Assembly (NCBI GenBank): GCA_963777735.1
Contig: CAVZRQ010000003.1
Location: 20,425-84,424, forward strand
Source: ZC4RG30 sp963777735
Lineage (GTDB): Bacteria > Pseudomonadota > Gammaproteobacteria > Steroidobacterales > Steroidobacteraceae
DNA: 64,000 nucleotides
Direction of reading: 5' to 3'
The notes below the pieces were generated by a model. It was not told the origin of the DNA, searched no databases, and saw nothing but the letters and a program-made list of their open reading frames with translations. Every line of letters begins with the position of its first letter. Within the stretch, counting starts at the first letter, position 1. Of this stretch, positions 23,201 to 34,005 are shown in pieces. A program made the position numbers and the translations under genes.

Positions 23201-24346
23201 TCAGATCCCCTGGATGTTGCGCTTGCGCGTGGCCCGGCGATGCGCCACTTCCTGCACGTAGATCGGCGTGCGGTAGTAGCGGTCGCGGCCGGCGGCGATG
23301 TTCTCCGGCATCGGGGTGAACGCCACCATCGATTCGGCCATCGCCATGCCGCGCGCTTCCACGCCCGGCTGGTATTCGGGCGCCGGGAAGATCCACATGT
23401 CGTTGTTGATGATGCCGTTGACCACCAGACGGCCCACGGTGAGTGGATCCTGCGGACGTGCCCACATCGGCGTGGCCGGTGCAGCAGCCGGACGCGCACC
23501 GCCTGCGGCACCGGGCGCGCCGGGTGGGCGTGCAGCCGTGCTCGGTGGGCGTGGCGCGTTGGCGGCAGTGGCCGCATCGTTCTTCAGCGCGTCCGGGCGA
23601 TAACTTTCGCTGCGGCCGATGTTGGTGGTGGTCATGCCCGGCACCAGGTTCGAGGTGCCGATGTTCGTCGCGCGCAGATCGTGGCGCATCTGTTCCATGA
23701 GGCCGGTCACGGCGAGCTTCGTGACCGCATAGATGCCGGCGGTACCGAGCAGCACGCCATCGGTGGAAGAGGTGGTGACGATGTGGCTGCCTTCCTTGTG
23801 CGCCAGCATGCGCGGCACGAAGGTGCGCACGCCGTACACGGGGCCCCAGAAGTTCACGCCCATGGCCCAGTCCCAGTCCTTGTACGAGCCTTCGACGACC
23901 TTGGTCATCACGCCGACACCGGCGTTGTTGACGAGGATGTGGACCTTGCCGAATTTCTTCTCGATTTCGTCGGCCTTGCGCTCCCAGTCTTCACGCACCA
24001 TCACGTCGTGCACCATGGTGCTCACGCGCGGGTCGTTGGCGGGGAACATCTTCAGCGCATCGGCAAACTGCGCGTCGTTGTAATTGCCGAGAATCACCCG
24101 CGCGCCGGCTTCATGCAGCGCGCGTGCGATGCCAAGACCGATGCCGCTGGAGCCACCGGTGACATAGGCCACCTTGTCTTTCACATCGGTGATCGGCGGT
24201 GCCTGGTGCGGGCCCAGGTTGGTGGGCAACGCCGCTTCGGCAGCAGAAGCAGCTTCGGGGGCGATCTGGCCGAGCAGGCCTGCGGTGCCGGCAGTTACCG
24301 CCACGCCGCCCAGAATCTGGCGGCGGTTCACTTTCTTCTTGTCCAT
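23201..24346 (-). CDS. Tat-exported short-chain dehydrogenase/reductase
   Basis: 381 residues from the ATG at 24346 (MDKKKVNRRQILGG...). The twin-arginine NRRQILGG, a hydrophobic stretch and an AxA-like site (SAAEAA) form a Tat signal, unusual for an NAD(P) enzyme. The SDR core follows: cofactor site TGGSSGIGLG (about residue 68), NNAGVG, catalytic Ser in TTSSTDG and YAVTK. An Ala/Pro-rich low-complexity insert (about residues 265-305) separates this core from a C-terminal segment (MAESMVAFTPMPE...). Tat export implies folding with bound cofactor in the cytoplasm before transport, as for glucose-fructose oxidoreductase. Substrate unknown. Confidence 0.85.
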   Translation of the reverse strand: MDKKKVNRRQILGGVAVTAGTAGLLGQIAPEAASAAEAALPTNLGPHQAPPITDVKDKVAYVTGGSSGIGLGIARALHEAGARVILGNYNDAQFADALKMFPANDPRVSTMVHDVMVREDWERKADEIEKKFGKVHILVNNAGVGVMTKVVEGSYKDWDWAMGVNFWGPVYGVRTFVPRMLAHKEGSHIVTTSSTDGVLLGTAGIYAVTKLAVTGLMEQMRHDLRATNIGTSNLVPGMTTTNIGRSESYRPDALKNDAATAANAPRPPSTAARPPGAPGAAGGARPAAAPATPMWARPQDPLTVGRLVVNGIINNDMWIFPAPEYQPGVEARGMAMAESMVAFTPMPENIAAGRDRYYRTPIYVQEVAHRRATRKRNIQGI

Positions 24347-24412
24347 GATCAATCCCCCGTTAGGTAATCCGCCGATCATAGGGGAGTCGTGCGGGCGCGG
24401 GAACTGCAGGAC

Positions 24413-24904
24413 TCAGCCGAGTACCTGCGGATTCAGCTGCCATGCCATGTAATTCAGGGCCCCGGCGAAGGTGACCCAGCCGAGATAGGGAAGCAGCAGC
24501 CCGCCGGCCAGCGGATGGTGGCGCCAGAAGGCGGCGAGTGTTGCGGCGATCAGCAGCCACAGCAGCGCGAGGCAGGCGAAAGACCATGCCCCCATCCGCC
24601 ATCCGAAAAACAGCCAGCTCCACAGTGCATTGAAGACCAGCTGCACGAGGAACAGCGTCAGTGCCACGCGTGCGCCATGAAAGCCGTGGCGCCGCCATAC
24701 CAGGCATGCCGCAACGGCCATGGCGAGGTACAGCACTGTCCAGGCGGGGCCGAACAGCCATGCGGGTGGCGCCCAGGCGGGCAATTGCAGTTGCCCATAG
24801 AAGCCGGCTGCGTTGCGGGTTGCGGCCGCGCCGATGGCGGCAGCCACGAAGGTGGCGGCGAACCAGCCGGCAAAGGCGGGAAGCCTGCTGCGCAGTGGCG
24901 TCAC
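24413..24904 (-). CDS. tspO: TspO/MBR family tryptophan-rich sensory protein
   Basis: 163 residues with five membrane helices and the aromatic-rich family blocks LPAWAPPAWLFGPAWTVLY, VFNALWSWLFFG and LLPYLGWVTFAGALNYMAW. TspO binds porphyrins and cholesterol-like ligands and is linked to stress and tetrapyrrole handling. It starts at GTG 24904, overlapping the stop of the upstream gene (GTGA), so the two are coupled. The NP-rich C-terminus ends just after the last helix, as usual. Confidence 0.92.
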   Translation of the reverse strand: MTPLRSRLPAFAGWFAATFVAAAIGAAATRNAAGFYGQLQLPAWAPPAWLFGPAWTVLYLAMAVAACLVWRRHGFHGARVALTLFLVQLVFNALWSWLFFGWRMGAWSFACLALLWLLIAATLAAFWRHHPLAGGLLLPYLGWVTFAGALNYMAWQLNPQVLG

Positions 24905-25341
24905 TTCTTGCCGAACAGGCGGGCGAGGAAGCCTTGCTTGCGCGGCGGCTGGGTGACGCGCGCGACGGGTTTCGGTTTGGGCTTGGGCGCGACCCGCATG
25001 ACAGGTGTGCGGGTGTCGTAGGGATTGAAGCTGCGTCGGCTATGGGAGGCAGGGTCTTGTTCGCCGGGGTTGCCGGACTTCCGCGCATTCTGCCCGGCAC
25101 CAGCATTGCGACCGGAGTCAGCCGCGGCTGCATTCGCGGCTTCTGCTTCTTCCTTTTTCTTGTCGTCATCGGCCAGGGAAAGGCCGGGAAGCTCCAGGCG
25201 CTTCAACAGCAGCGAGGTGGATTCCAGGGCGTGCCGGCCCGAATCGGCAGCCCATTCCCAGATGGCGCGCCCGGTGGAGTCGTGGCGCACACGCCCGGCG
25301 GGCTTCGGGGCTTCGTCGTTGCTGTTCTCTGGTGGAGACAC
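24901..25341 (-). CDS. Uncharacterised cytosolic protein with basic, Pro-rich C-terminus
   Basis: 146 residues, no signal or membrane segment. A conserved-looking N-terminal part (RVRHDSTGRAIWEWAADSG, then STSLLLKRLELPGLSL) is followed by an Ala/Asn/Gly low-complexity linker and a basic tail (APKPKPKPVARV ... ARLFGKK). The 'TGRAIWEW' phrase recurs in hypothetical proteins of gammaproteobacteria, as far as I recall, without known function. It is translationally coupled to tspO. A short dyad lies in its promoter region. Confidence 0.65.
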   Translation of the reverse strand: MSPPENSNDEAPKPAGRVRHDSTGRAIWEWAADSGRHALESTSLLLKRLELPGLSLADDDKKKEEAEAANAAAADSGRNAGAGQNARKSGNPGEQDPASHSRRSFNPYDTRTPVMRVAPKPKPKPVARVTQPPRKQGFLARLFGKK

Positions 25342-25381
25342 GATTTCACGTTTCCTGAAGCGAAATCAGAGCCCGATCTTA

Positions 25382-25400
25382 CTCTCCCGGATCGGGAGAG
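25382..25400 (+). promoter_or_regulatory. Inverted repeat between divergent genes
   Basis: CTCTCCCG-GAT-CGGGAGAG is a perfect 8-base dyad with a 3-base centre, midway between the minus-strand gene starting at 25341 and the plus-strand gene starting at 25449. There is no T tail in either direction, so an operator shared by two promoters is likelier than a terminator. Confidence 0.35.
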
Positions 25401-25448
25401 CTGAGCGTATCTTAAGATTCCGGGTGCAAGGCAAGATGAGGAACCGGA

Positions 25449-26516
25449 ATGGGGCGGAGATTTCAGCTGGCCGCAGCGTTGGGTTGCCTGGCAGTGGTTG
25501 CGGGTGCAGCAGAGCAGCGTTGGCTGGCCGCGAACGATCGGGGGCTGGTCACGGATGGCCGCGTGCAGGCGCTGGCGCTGCCGAATGCCAACAGTGGCCC
25601 GACCACGTTGGCCATCGCTCCGGATGGGCACATCTGGTTCACCGAAGGCCAGGGCAATCGCATCGGGCGCATGAATCCCGCTGGCAATGGCCTCGTGGAA
25701 TTCCCGCTGCCGCATGCCGACAGCTCACCCCGCATCATCGCGCTGGGTGCGGATGGCAACCTGTGGTTCTCCGAGCACACGGGCAATCGCATCTCGCGCA
25801 TCACGCCTGCCGGCGTCATCACCGGATTCGATATTCCGACGCCGGCGAGCCAGCCGCGCGCCATCGCGCTCGGTGCGGACGGCAATATCTGGTTCGGTGA
25901 ATTCGCAGGTGGCAAGGTGGGGCGCATCACGCCGCAGGGTGTGATCACCGAGTTTGCGCTGCCCACGCCCAACAGCGGTCCGCGCGCGCTGGCTGCCGGG
26001 CCAGATGGCAACATCTGGTACTCCGCGTATCGCGCCAGCAAGATCGGGCGCATCACCCCAAACGGCGAGATCACCGAGTTCACGCTGCCGCGTCCGAACT
26101 CGGGGCCGGGCGACATCACTGCGGGAGCGGATGGCGCCATGTGGTTCGTGGAGCTGTCGGGCAACATGGATGGGATGCAGGCGGACGGCGCGCGCGTGGG
26201 ACGCATCACGATGGAAGGCAAGGTCACCGAGTTCGAGATGCCGGGCAAATCGCCATCACCCATCAACATCGCCGTGGGGCCCGATCGAAACATCTGGTAC
26301 ACGCGCGGGTCGAAGGTGGGGCGCGTGTTGCCGAATGGCGAAATCTCCGAGTTCGAACTGGGCGAGGGCGCGCGCGGTTCGGGGCTTTCTGCCGGCAGCG
26401 ACCGCCAGCCGCCCGCACGCCTGGTGAATCGGCTGTATGTGGCCGACAGCGGTGGCAACCGGATCCTGTGGCTGGAGTTCGGCGCGGCAGCGAAGGAAGT
26501 ATCATCCACACCATGA
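25449..26516 (+). CDS. Exported virginiamycin B lyase-like beta-propeller protein
   Basis: 355 residues with a signal peptide (about residues 1-21). Seven repeats of about 42 residues follow the pattern 'IA-GADGNIWF-E--GN-IGRITP-GVITEF-LPTPNSGPR', the signature of the streptogramin B lyase (Vgb) propeller. Vgb opens the ester bond of streptogramin B with Mg2+, but most chromosomal paralogues with signal peptides are of unknown function and I would not infer resistance. The 26513 gene starts inside its stop codon. Confidence 0.88.
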   Translation: MGRRFQLAAALGCLAVVAGAAEQRWLAANDRGLVTDGRVQALALPNANSGPTTLAIAPDGHIWFTEGQGNRIGRMNPAGNGLVEFPLPHADSSPRIIALGADGNLWFSEHTGNRISRITPAGVITGFDIPTPASQPRAIALGADGNIWFGEFAGGKVGRITPQGVITEFALPTPNSGPRALAAGPDGNIWYSAYRASKIGRITPNGEITEFTLPRPNSGPGDITAGADGAMWFVELSGNMDGMQADGARVGRITMEGKVTEFEMPGKSPSPINIAVGPDRNIWYTRGSKVGRVLPNGEISEFELGEGARGSGLSAGSDRQPPARLVNRLYVADSGGNRILWLEFGAAAKEVSSTP

Positions 26517-26716
26517 AGCGTCATGAACCGATGAAGTTCTCCAACCGCGTGCTGATGGTGATCACGCCGCTGGGCGTGGCCATCGGGCTCTACGAGGCCT
26601 GGCATCTGGCTGGTTGGCTGGTGGCGCTGATGGCGGCACAGTTCCTCATTCTGGGCATTGTCGGTGTGAAGCTGCTGCGCACCGCGCGGCGCGAATCGAG
26701 GGAGCAGCAGCAGTGA
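26513..26716 (+). CDS. Small two-helix membrane protein
   Basis: 67 residues from ATG 26513 (overlapping the upstream stop by 4 bases); an internal ATG at 26531 is a possible alternative. Two membrane helices (about residues 14-30 and 34-54) are followed by a basic tail (RTARRESREQQQ). No family recognised. It is sandwiched, with overlapping starts and stops, between the Vgb-like propeller and the thioredoxin-fold lipoprotein, so the three are likely produced together. Confidence 0.7.
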   Translation: MKRHEPMKFSNRVLMVITPLGVAIGLYEAWHLAGWLVALMAAQFLILGIVGVKLLRTARRESREQQQ

Positions 26717-28299
26717 GCGCCCTTCGGGCCCGGGGCGCGCTGGCGTTGTCGCTGGTGTTCGTCCTGGCGGGATGCGGCGGCAAGCCGGATGCATCCTCCG
26801 GTGCGGCGACGGCTGCGGCGCCAGTCGCTGCGGCAAATACCATCGAGTGGTTCGACGGCGATGTCACCGCGGCTTTCGCGCAGGCCACCAGCAGCGGCAA
26901 ACCGGTGTTTCTGTATTGGGGTGCGTCGTGGTGCCCGCCTTGTCATGAACTGCAGGCCACCGTGTTCTCGCGCCCGGATTTCATCGCGAAGACGCAGTTG
27001 TTCGTGCCCGTGTACATCGACGGCGATGCGCCCGGCGCGCAGAAACTGGGCGATGAGTTCCGCGTGAGCGGCTACCCGAGCGTGGTGGTGCTGCGCGCCG
27101 ACCGAACCGAGCTGGCACGCATCAATGGCGGCATGGATCTCGCGCAATACGCCGAAGTGCTGGATCTGGTGCTGGGCGATGTGCGGCCGGTGGCCGAGAT
27201 CCTGGCTTCCCTGCAGGCCGATGCCGTGCCGCTCGCGCGGGACGATTGCCGGCGGCTGGCCTTCAATGGCTGGGAGTTTGATGGCACGCCGGTTGAGATC
27301 AGCACGACGGCCACGCAGCTGCAGCGGGCTGTGGAGCGCTGCCCGGCCGATGCGCCGGTGGAACGCGCGCGGCTCGTCGCCTTTGCGGCTGCCGCGGCCA
27401 CCGATGCCGAAGCGGAACAGATCGGCAAAGGCGCGAAGCCCGGACCACAACTGAAGGCGCTGGTGCAGGCCGTGAACGCACAGCTCGCGGATCACGCGAC
27501 GGCGCAGGAAGCCGCCGATGCCCTGCAGTATCTGGGCAGCGATTTCTTCAAGGCGGCGAAACGCGCTGCGCCCGCGCAGATGCCGCAGCTGTTGGCACGC
27601 TGGTCGGCCGTGATGGATGGCGCTGCCGCCGATGCGCGTTTCTCCGAGACCGACCAGCTCGTCGCCGTGGGCATGAAGCTGCGCGCCATCAAACTGCTGG
27701 GCGACGACACGCTTCCCGCCGAGCCTGCCGCGGCGGCGCGCCGCCGCGTGGAAGCTGCTCTGGCTCGGGGCCAGACCGGCTACGCCCGGGCCGGTGTGGT
27801 GAACTCATCGCTGTTCGTGCTGGATCAGCTGGGCGATCTCGACGGGCTCTACGCGTTGGCCGAAGCGGAGATGAAGACTTCGAAGTATCCGTACTACTAC
27901 ATGCTCGATCTGGCGAGCATCGAGGAAGAGCGGGGCAACAAGGAGCAGGCGGTGGTGTGGCTCGAACGCGCGTACACCGAGTCGCAGGGTGCTGCCACGC
28001 GTTTCCAGTGGGGCACGGAGTATGTGATGGGCCTGCTGCGCATGCAGCCGCGGGAGCAAACCCGCATCCGTGATGTGACGCTTGCGGTGCTGGGTGAGCT
28101 CGATGGTCCGGACCGGATTCATCGGCGCTCGGCCAGGCGGCTCGAAAAACTCGATCAGCAGTTGCAGGCCTGGAGCAAGGGCGGCAAGCAGGCGCAGACC
28201 ATGGCAGCGCTGCGTGCACGGCGTGATGCGCTGTGTGCGGCCATTCCCGCTGGGGATGCCGCGCGCAAGGATTGCGAGTCGTTTCTCGCTAAGCGCTAG
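26713..28299 (+). CDS. Thioredoxin-fold lipoprotein
   Basis: 528 residues from GTG 26713. The N-terminus is a lipoprotein signal ending in the lipobox LAGC (Cys at about residue 20). A thioredoxin domain follows with WCPPC in YWGASWCPPCHELQ, cis-Pro in SGYPSVVVL, and a DUF953/thioredoxin_7-like frame. The remaining 370 residues are alpha-helical and repetitive (TPR-like, e.g. YPYYYMLDLASIEEERGNK). It would act as a periplasmic disulphide reductase or isomerase tethered to a membrane. The 3' end overlaps the convergent RIO kinase gene by 11 bases. Confidence 0.85.
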   Translation: MSALRARGALALSLVFVLAGCGGKPDASSGAATAAAPVAAANTIEWFDGDVTAAFAQATSSGKPVFLYWGASWCPPCHELQATVFSRPDFIAKTQLFVPVYIDGDAPGAQKLGDEFRVSGYPSVVVLRADRTELARINGGMDLAQYAEVLDLVLGDVRPVAEILASLQADAVPLARDDCRRLAFNGWEFDGTPVEISTTATQLQRAVERCPADAPVERARLVAFAAAAATDAEAEQIGKGAKPGPQLKALVQAVNAQLADHATAQEAADALQYLGSDFFKAAKRAAPAQMPQLLARWSAVMDGAAADARFSETDQLVAVGMKLRAIKLLGDDTLPAEPAAAARRRVEAALARGQTGYARAGVVNSSLFVLDQLGDLDGLYALAEAEMKTSKYPYYYMLDLASIEEERGNKEQAVVWLERAYTESQGAATRFQWGTEYVMGLLRMQPREQTRIRDVTLAVLGELDGPDRIHRRSARRLEKLDQQLQAWSKGGKQAQTMAALRARRDALCAAIPAGDAARKDCESFLAKR

Positions 28300-29140
28300 C
28301 CTCCGCCAGCCGCCGCGCGCGATCCTCGGCGATGAGCCGTTCTTCCTCGATGTGCGCGAGCACGCCTTCCACATCGGCGGCCGTCTCGTCGAATTCGAAA
28401 TGCCCGGTCAGTTCGGTGGAGGGCGTCAGCTGCCCGGCGCTGTAGTGCGCCCAGATCTCGTGTGCGTAATGGGTGTCGAGCAGTTCGGGCGCGCTGCGGC
28501 CGAAGGTATCGCGCAGGTTGTTCACGTCGCGTTCGAACAGCGCGAAGGCATTGTTGTTGCTCGCCGCGTCCACCGCCTGCGGCAGGTCGATGATTACCGG
28601 ACCCGTGGCATCCACCAGCACGTTGAATTCGGAAAGATCGCCGTGGATGATGCCGGCGCAGAGCATCAGCACCACCTGCTTCAGCATGAACTGGTGCCAC
28701 TCGCGGGCCTGCTCCGGCGCGATCTCGAGATCCCCCAGGCGCGGGGCGACGCCGCCCTCGGCATCCCGGATCAATTCCATCAGCAGCACGCCGTCGAAGA
28801 TGCCGAAGGGCTTCGGCACGCGCACGCCGGCGCGGTCGAGCGCGTACAGCGCATCCACTTCTGCGTTCTTCCACTGGGATTCGGCCAGCTCGCGGCCATG
28901 CTTGCCGCCGCCGCGCAGCGCGCGCGCATCGCGGCTGCCGCGGGTCTTGCGGCCTTCCTGGTATTCGGCAAGACGATGGAAGCCGCGCTCGTTGGCATCC
29001 TTGTAGACCTTGGCGCAGCGGATCTCCTCGCCACAGGCCACGAGGAACACCGAGGCTTCCTTGCCGCTGCGCAGGCGGCGCACGACGGCATCGATGATGC
29101 CGTCGTCGAGCAGGGGCTGGAGTTGCTTGGGTGCCTTCAT
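28289..29140 (-). CDS. RIO1-type serine protein kinase
   Basis: 283 residues. RIO hallmarks: a flexible Gly-poor P-loop (SGKEASVFLV), the ATP Lys in CAKVYKD, an insertion with RxxRGG-like basic residues, the catalytic loop IIHGDLSEFNVLV and metal-binding VIIDLPQAV. Bacterial RIO kinases are cytosolic and of unsettled function. No linked ribosomal gene. The OsmC gene lies 13 bases upstream of its start on the same strand, so they may share a transcript. Confidence 0.93.
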   Translation of the reverse strand: MKAPKQLQPLLDDGIIDAVVRRLRSGKEASVFLVACGEEIRCAKVYKDANERGFHRLAEYQEGRKTRGSRDARALRGGGKHGRELAESQWKNAEVDALYALDRAGVRVPKPFGIFDGVLLMELIRDAEGGVAPRLGDLEIAPEQAREWHQFMLKQVVLMLCAGIIHGDLSEFNVLVDATGPVIIDLPQAVDAASNNNAFALFERDVNNLRDTFGRSAPELLDTHYAHEIWAHYSAGQLTPSTELTGHFEFDETAADVEGVLAHIEEERLIAEDRARRLAEASA

Positions 29141-29153
29141 GCGGGCCTGGTCT

Positions 29154-29588
29154 TCAGCCGGTGATCACTTCGGTAAACAGTTCGCGGGTGCCGTTCAGCG
29201 AGTTGGTGATCAGGCAGCCGTGCTCGGCCTTCTCCAGCAGCAGCTTCGCCTTCGCTTCATCGGCGCCTGCCGGCACCTGCAGCGTGGCGCGTGTGACGAA
29301 GCCCGTGAATCGCGTCGGGCCATCCACACGTGCGAGTGTGCCTTCCACCGAACAGGAGAGCCCCGTCCATTCGAACTTCGATGCCCGCGCCACGGCGCGG
29401 AAAGTGAGGATGAAGCAATCGGCCACGGCGGCACACAGCAGGGTTTCCGGCGACCACACGCCACCCGGGCCATCAAACTGCGGCGGCGGCGCGGTGGCGA
29501 GGTCGGGCAGGCCTTCGCTGCTCAGGGTGACCTGACCCTCGGTGCGGGCAGTGGCGCTGACCTGGTAAAGATGAGGGTAGGGATGCAT
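29154..29588 (-). CDS. OsmC family protein
   Basis: 144 residues from the ATG at 29588 with an AAGGAGA Shine-Dalgarno; the longer upstream frame extends antisense into rpoD and is rejected. The two redox Cys of OsmC/Ohr proteins are in AAVADCFILTF and EHGCLITNS, and SPETLLCAAV is the helix preceding the first. OsmC proteins reduce organic hydroperoxides. It lies between the rpoD terminator and the RIO kinase. Confidence 0.9.
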   Translation of the reverse strand: MHPYPHLYQVSATARTEGQVTLSSEGLPDLATAPPPQFDGPGGVWSPETLLCAAVADCFILTFRAVARASKFEWTGLSCSVEGTLARVDGPTRFTGFVTRATLQVPAGADEAKAKLLLEKAEHGCLITNSLNGTRELFTEVITG

Positions 29589-29615
29589 GGCTGTCTCCTT
29601 GTGCGGGGGAAGAAA

Positions 29616-29640
29616 AAGGCCCGCTCTGGAGGCGGGCCTT
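29616..29640 (-). terminator. Rho-independent terminator of rpoD
   Basis: Stem AAGGCCCGC (29616-29624) with GCGGGCCTT (29632-29640), 7-base loop. Read on the minus strand it is followed by TTTTTCTTC, a good U-tract. It lies 28 bases after the rpoD stop and ends 27 bases before the OsmC start, so it separates the two genes. Confidence 0.9.
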
Positions 29641-29667
29641 GCTCTGTAGCTTCGCGTTACCGCGGGC

Positions 29668-31935
<2,268 letters not shown>

Positions 31936-32028
31936 GAGGGCTCCAGGCTGGTCGGTTAGGGTCGCTTGAGCGAACCGCGAATTCTAACGGCGAAGCGGGA
32001 ATATCGCCACGCGTGCGGACAATATTTG

Positions 32029-32105
32029 ATCACCCCTCAGGCATAACGCCTGTTTGGCATGATCCTTTCCGGTGAATCTGCTGCGGCGAAGGGCCTGAGG
32101 GTGAT
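32029..32105. promoter_or_regulatory. 77-base structured element between dnaG and rpoD
   Basis: ATCACCCCTCAGGC (32029-32042) pairs with GCCTGAGGGTGAT (32093-32105): 13 base pairs with one bulged C, enclosing a 50-base loop that can fold internally. No T-tract follows on either strand. It is not a tRNA. Between two core genes it could be an mRNA processing site, an attenuator, or part of rpoD promoter control. The rest of the 204-base gap shows nothing else I can assign. Confidence 0.45.
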
Positions 32106-32139
32106 TCGCAAGGTTAGATTTGGGGCAGAGGCAGAAGTT

Positions 32140-33927
32140 TCAACTGCGGCGCGGGGCGCGCAGCAACTCGCGTAGTCGTTCGCGTTCCGTGGCATCCAGC
32201 CCGCCCTGCCGTTCCTTCTCGATCAGCGCATCGAGTTCGGCATTGGGCACGCCCTGCACCAGTTTGCGCACGGCGGTCACCATCTCATCGCCCGCGGCCT
32301 TTTCATCCGCCAGGATCGACGGCTCCGCCGCGAGACGCGCCAGCCGTTCGCCCAGCGGCTGGTCGCGCCAGCGCTCCAGCAACTGCGCGGTGTGCAGTGC
32401 CGGCTGCGTGCGCAGCGTGTCGAGCAGTTCCCGCAGCACATCCACGCCGGGTTCATCGACGGTGTTCAATGCTTCGCGGTCGGCGGCTGCAAGACGCGCC
32501 GCGATCACCGGGAAATGCAGCAGATTCTGCACGGCCTGACGCACCAGCCCGCCGCGGCCGGTGCTGTGCGCCGTGCGGGCCGGGCGCTGCACGTGTTCGC
32601 TGGAACCGCGCTGAGCCGGGCCATCTGCCGCATTCATCGGGCCGACGATGGTCAGGAAGCGCTCGGCCGAAACGCCGATGGCGGCGGCCAGCCGGTCCAG
32701 CAGCAGTTCGCGATAGGGGCCGGGGGGCACGCGTTCCAGCAGCGGCCGGGCTTCGGCCACGAAGCGCGCCTTGCCGTCGGCATGCGAGATGTCGATGTCT
32801 TCGGCCAGATGCGTGACGAAATATTCCGACAGCGGCAGCGCGGTGGCGTAGCGCGCTTCGAAGGCGGCCTTGCCTTCCTTGCCCACCAGCGTGTCCGGAT
32901 CTTCGCCATCAGGCAGGAACAGGAATTTCAGCTCACGTCCGGCGGTGGCTTCGGGCAACGCGTTCTGCAGCGCGCGCCACGCAGCGGCGCGGCCCGCGCG
33001 ATCGCCGTCGAAGCAGAAGATGATTTCCTTCACCAGCCGGAAGGCGCGCTTGAGATGTTCCGGTGTGGTGGCAGTGCCGAGCGTGGCCACGGCATAGGGG
33101 ATGCCCGCCTGCTGCAGGCGGACCACGTCCATGTAGCCCTCCACCACGATCAGTCGCGTCAGCGGCGCGCGGTTCTGCCGCACTTCATACAGGCCGTAGA
33201 GCTCGCGGCCCTTGTGGAACAGCGCGGTTTCCGGGGAATTCAGGTATTTCGGTTCGCCCTGATCGAGCACGCGGCCACCGAAGGCGATCACGCGGCCGCG
33301 GGCATCGCGGATCGGGAACATCAGCCGGTCGCGGAAACGGTCGTAGTGGCCGTCGCCTTTCTCGCGCTCGATGATGAGGCCGGTTTCGGTGAGCTTCTGG
33401 CGCGAGGCATCGCTGGCGCCGAAGCGCTTGAGCACTTCGTTCCAGGCATTCGGCGCATAGCCGATGCCGTAGGTGGCGATGGTCTCGCGGGTGAGGCCGC
33501 GCTTCGCGGCATAGGCCTGCGCGCGTTCGGTGGCCGCCAGTTGCTCGTTGTAGAACGTCGCGACCTTGCCCATCACGGCATAGAGATCATCACTGACCGA
33601 TGGCGCGGTGTGGCCCGCGCCCGTCTGTTCGCGCGGCACTTCCACGCCCAGCCGCGCCGCGAGATCTTCCACCGCCTCCACGAAGGGCAGGTGGTCGTAG
33701 TTCATCAGGAAACTCAATACCGTGCCGCTGGCGCCGCAGCCGAAGCAGTAATAGAACTGCTTGGTCGGGTTGACCCAGAACGAGGGTGTCTTCTCGTTGT
33801 GGAAGGGGCAGCAGGCGCGGTACTCGCGGCCGGCCTTCTTGAGCGTCACCCGAGCGTTGATGATCTCAACAATGTCGGCGCGGCCGACCAGGTCGTCGAT
33901 GAATGCTTTGGGGATGCGGCCGGACAT
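32140..33927 (-). CDS. dnaG: DNA primase
   Basis: 595 residues, normal for proteobacterial DnaG. N-terminal CHC2 zinc finger (CCPFHNEKTPSF ... YYCFGC), the RNA polymerase core with a Toprim domain (VVEGYMDVVRLQQAG, FDGDRAGRAAAWR), and a C-terminal helicase-binding domain. It makes RNA primers at the fork on contact with DnaB. In most relatives it is co-transcribed from rpsU and yqeY, but here a plus-strand MFS gene starts 78 bases upstream, so dnaG must have its own promoter in the shared gap. Confidence 0.98.
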   Translation of the reverse strand: MSGRIPKAFIDDLVGRADIVEIINARVTLKKAGREYRACCPFHNEKTPSFWVNPTKQFYYCFGCGASGTVLSFLMNYDHLPFVEAVEDLAARLGVEVPREQTGAGHTAPSVSDDLYAVMGKVATFYNEQLAATERAQAYAAKRGLTRETIATYGIGYAPNAWNEVLKRFGASDASRQKLTETGLIIEREKGDGHYDRFRDRLMFPIRDARGRVIAFGGRVLDQGEPKYLNSPETALFHKGRELYGLYEVRQNRAPLTRLIVVEGYMDVVRLQQAGIPYAVATLGTATTPEHLKRAFRLVKEIIFCFDGDRAGRAAAWRALQNALPEATAGRELKFLFLPDGEDPDTLVGKEGKAAFEARYATALPLSEYFVTHLAEDIDISHADGKARFVAEARPLLERVPPGPYRELLLDRLAAAIGVSAERFLTIVGPMNAADGPAQRGSSEHVQRPARTAHSTGRGGLVRQAVQNLLHFPVIAARLAAADREALNTVDEPGVDVLRELLDTLRTQPALHTAQLLERWRDQPLGERLARLAAEPSILADEKAAGDEMVTAVRKLVQGVPNAELDALIEKERQGGLDATERERLRELLRAPRRS

Positions 33928-34005
33928 GCGCGAAGCCTAACCTGTGGCGCTCGCGGGCGGCGAGCCAGCTAACATGTACCGAAGGGAAACTGGCGAGGTG
34001 GCAGG

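Noticed and set aside
22667..24367. 566-codon open frame antisense to the iron-permease and SDR genes
   Set aside because: His/Arg-rich shadow spanning two real genes; no start context or domain.
25382..25400. Rho-independent terminator
   Set aside because: Perfect stem but no T-run on either side, and it lies between divergent gene starts rather than after a gene end.
32029..32105. Possible tRNA because the element is 77 bases long
   Set aside because: A 13-base terminal stem, no D, anticodon or T-loop signatures such as GTTCRA at the right place.
32392..33972. 526-codon open frame antisense to dnaG
   Set aside because: Shadow of a conserved gene without domain signal.
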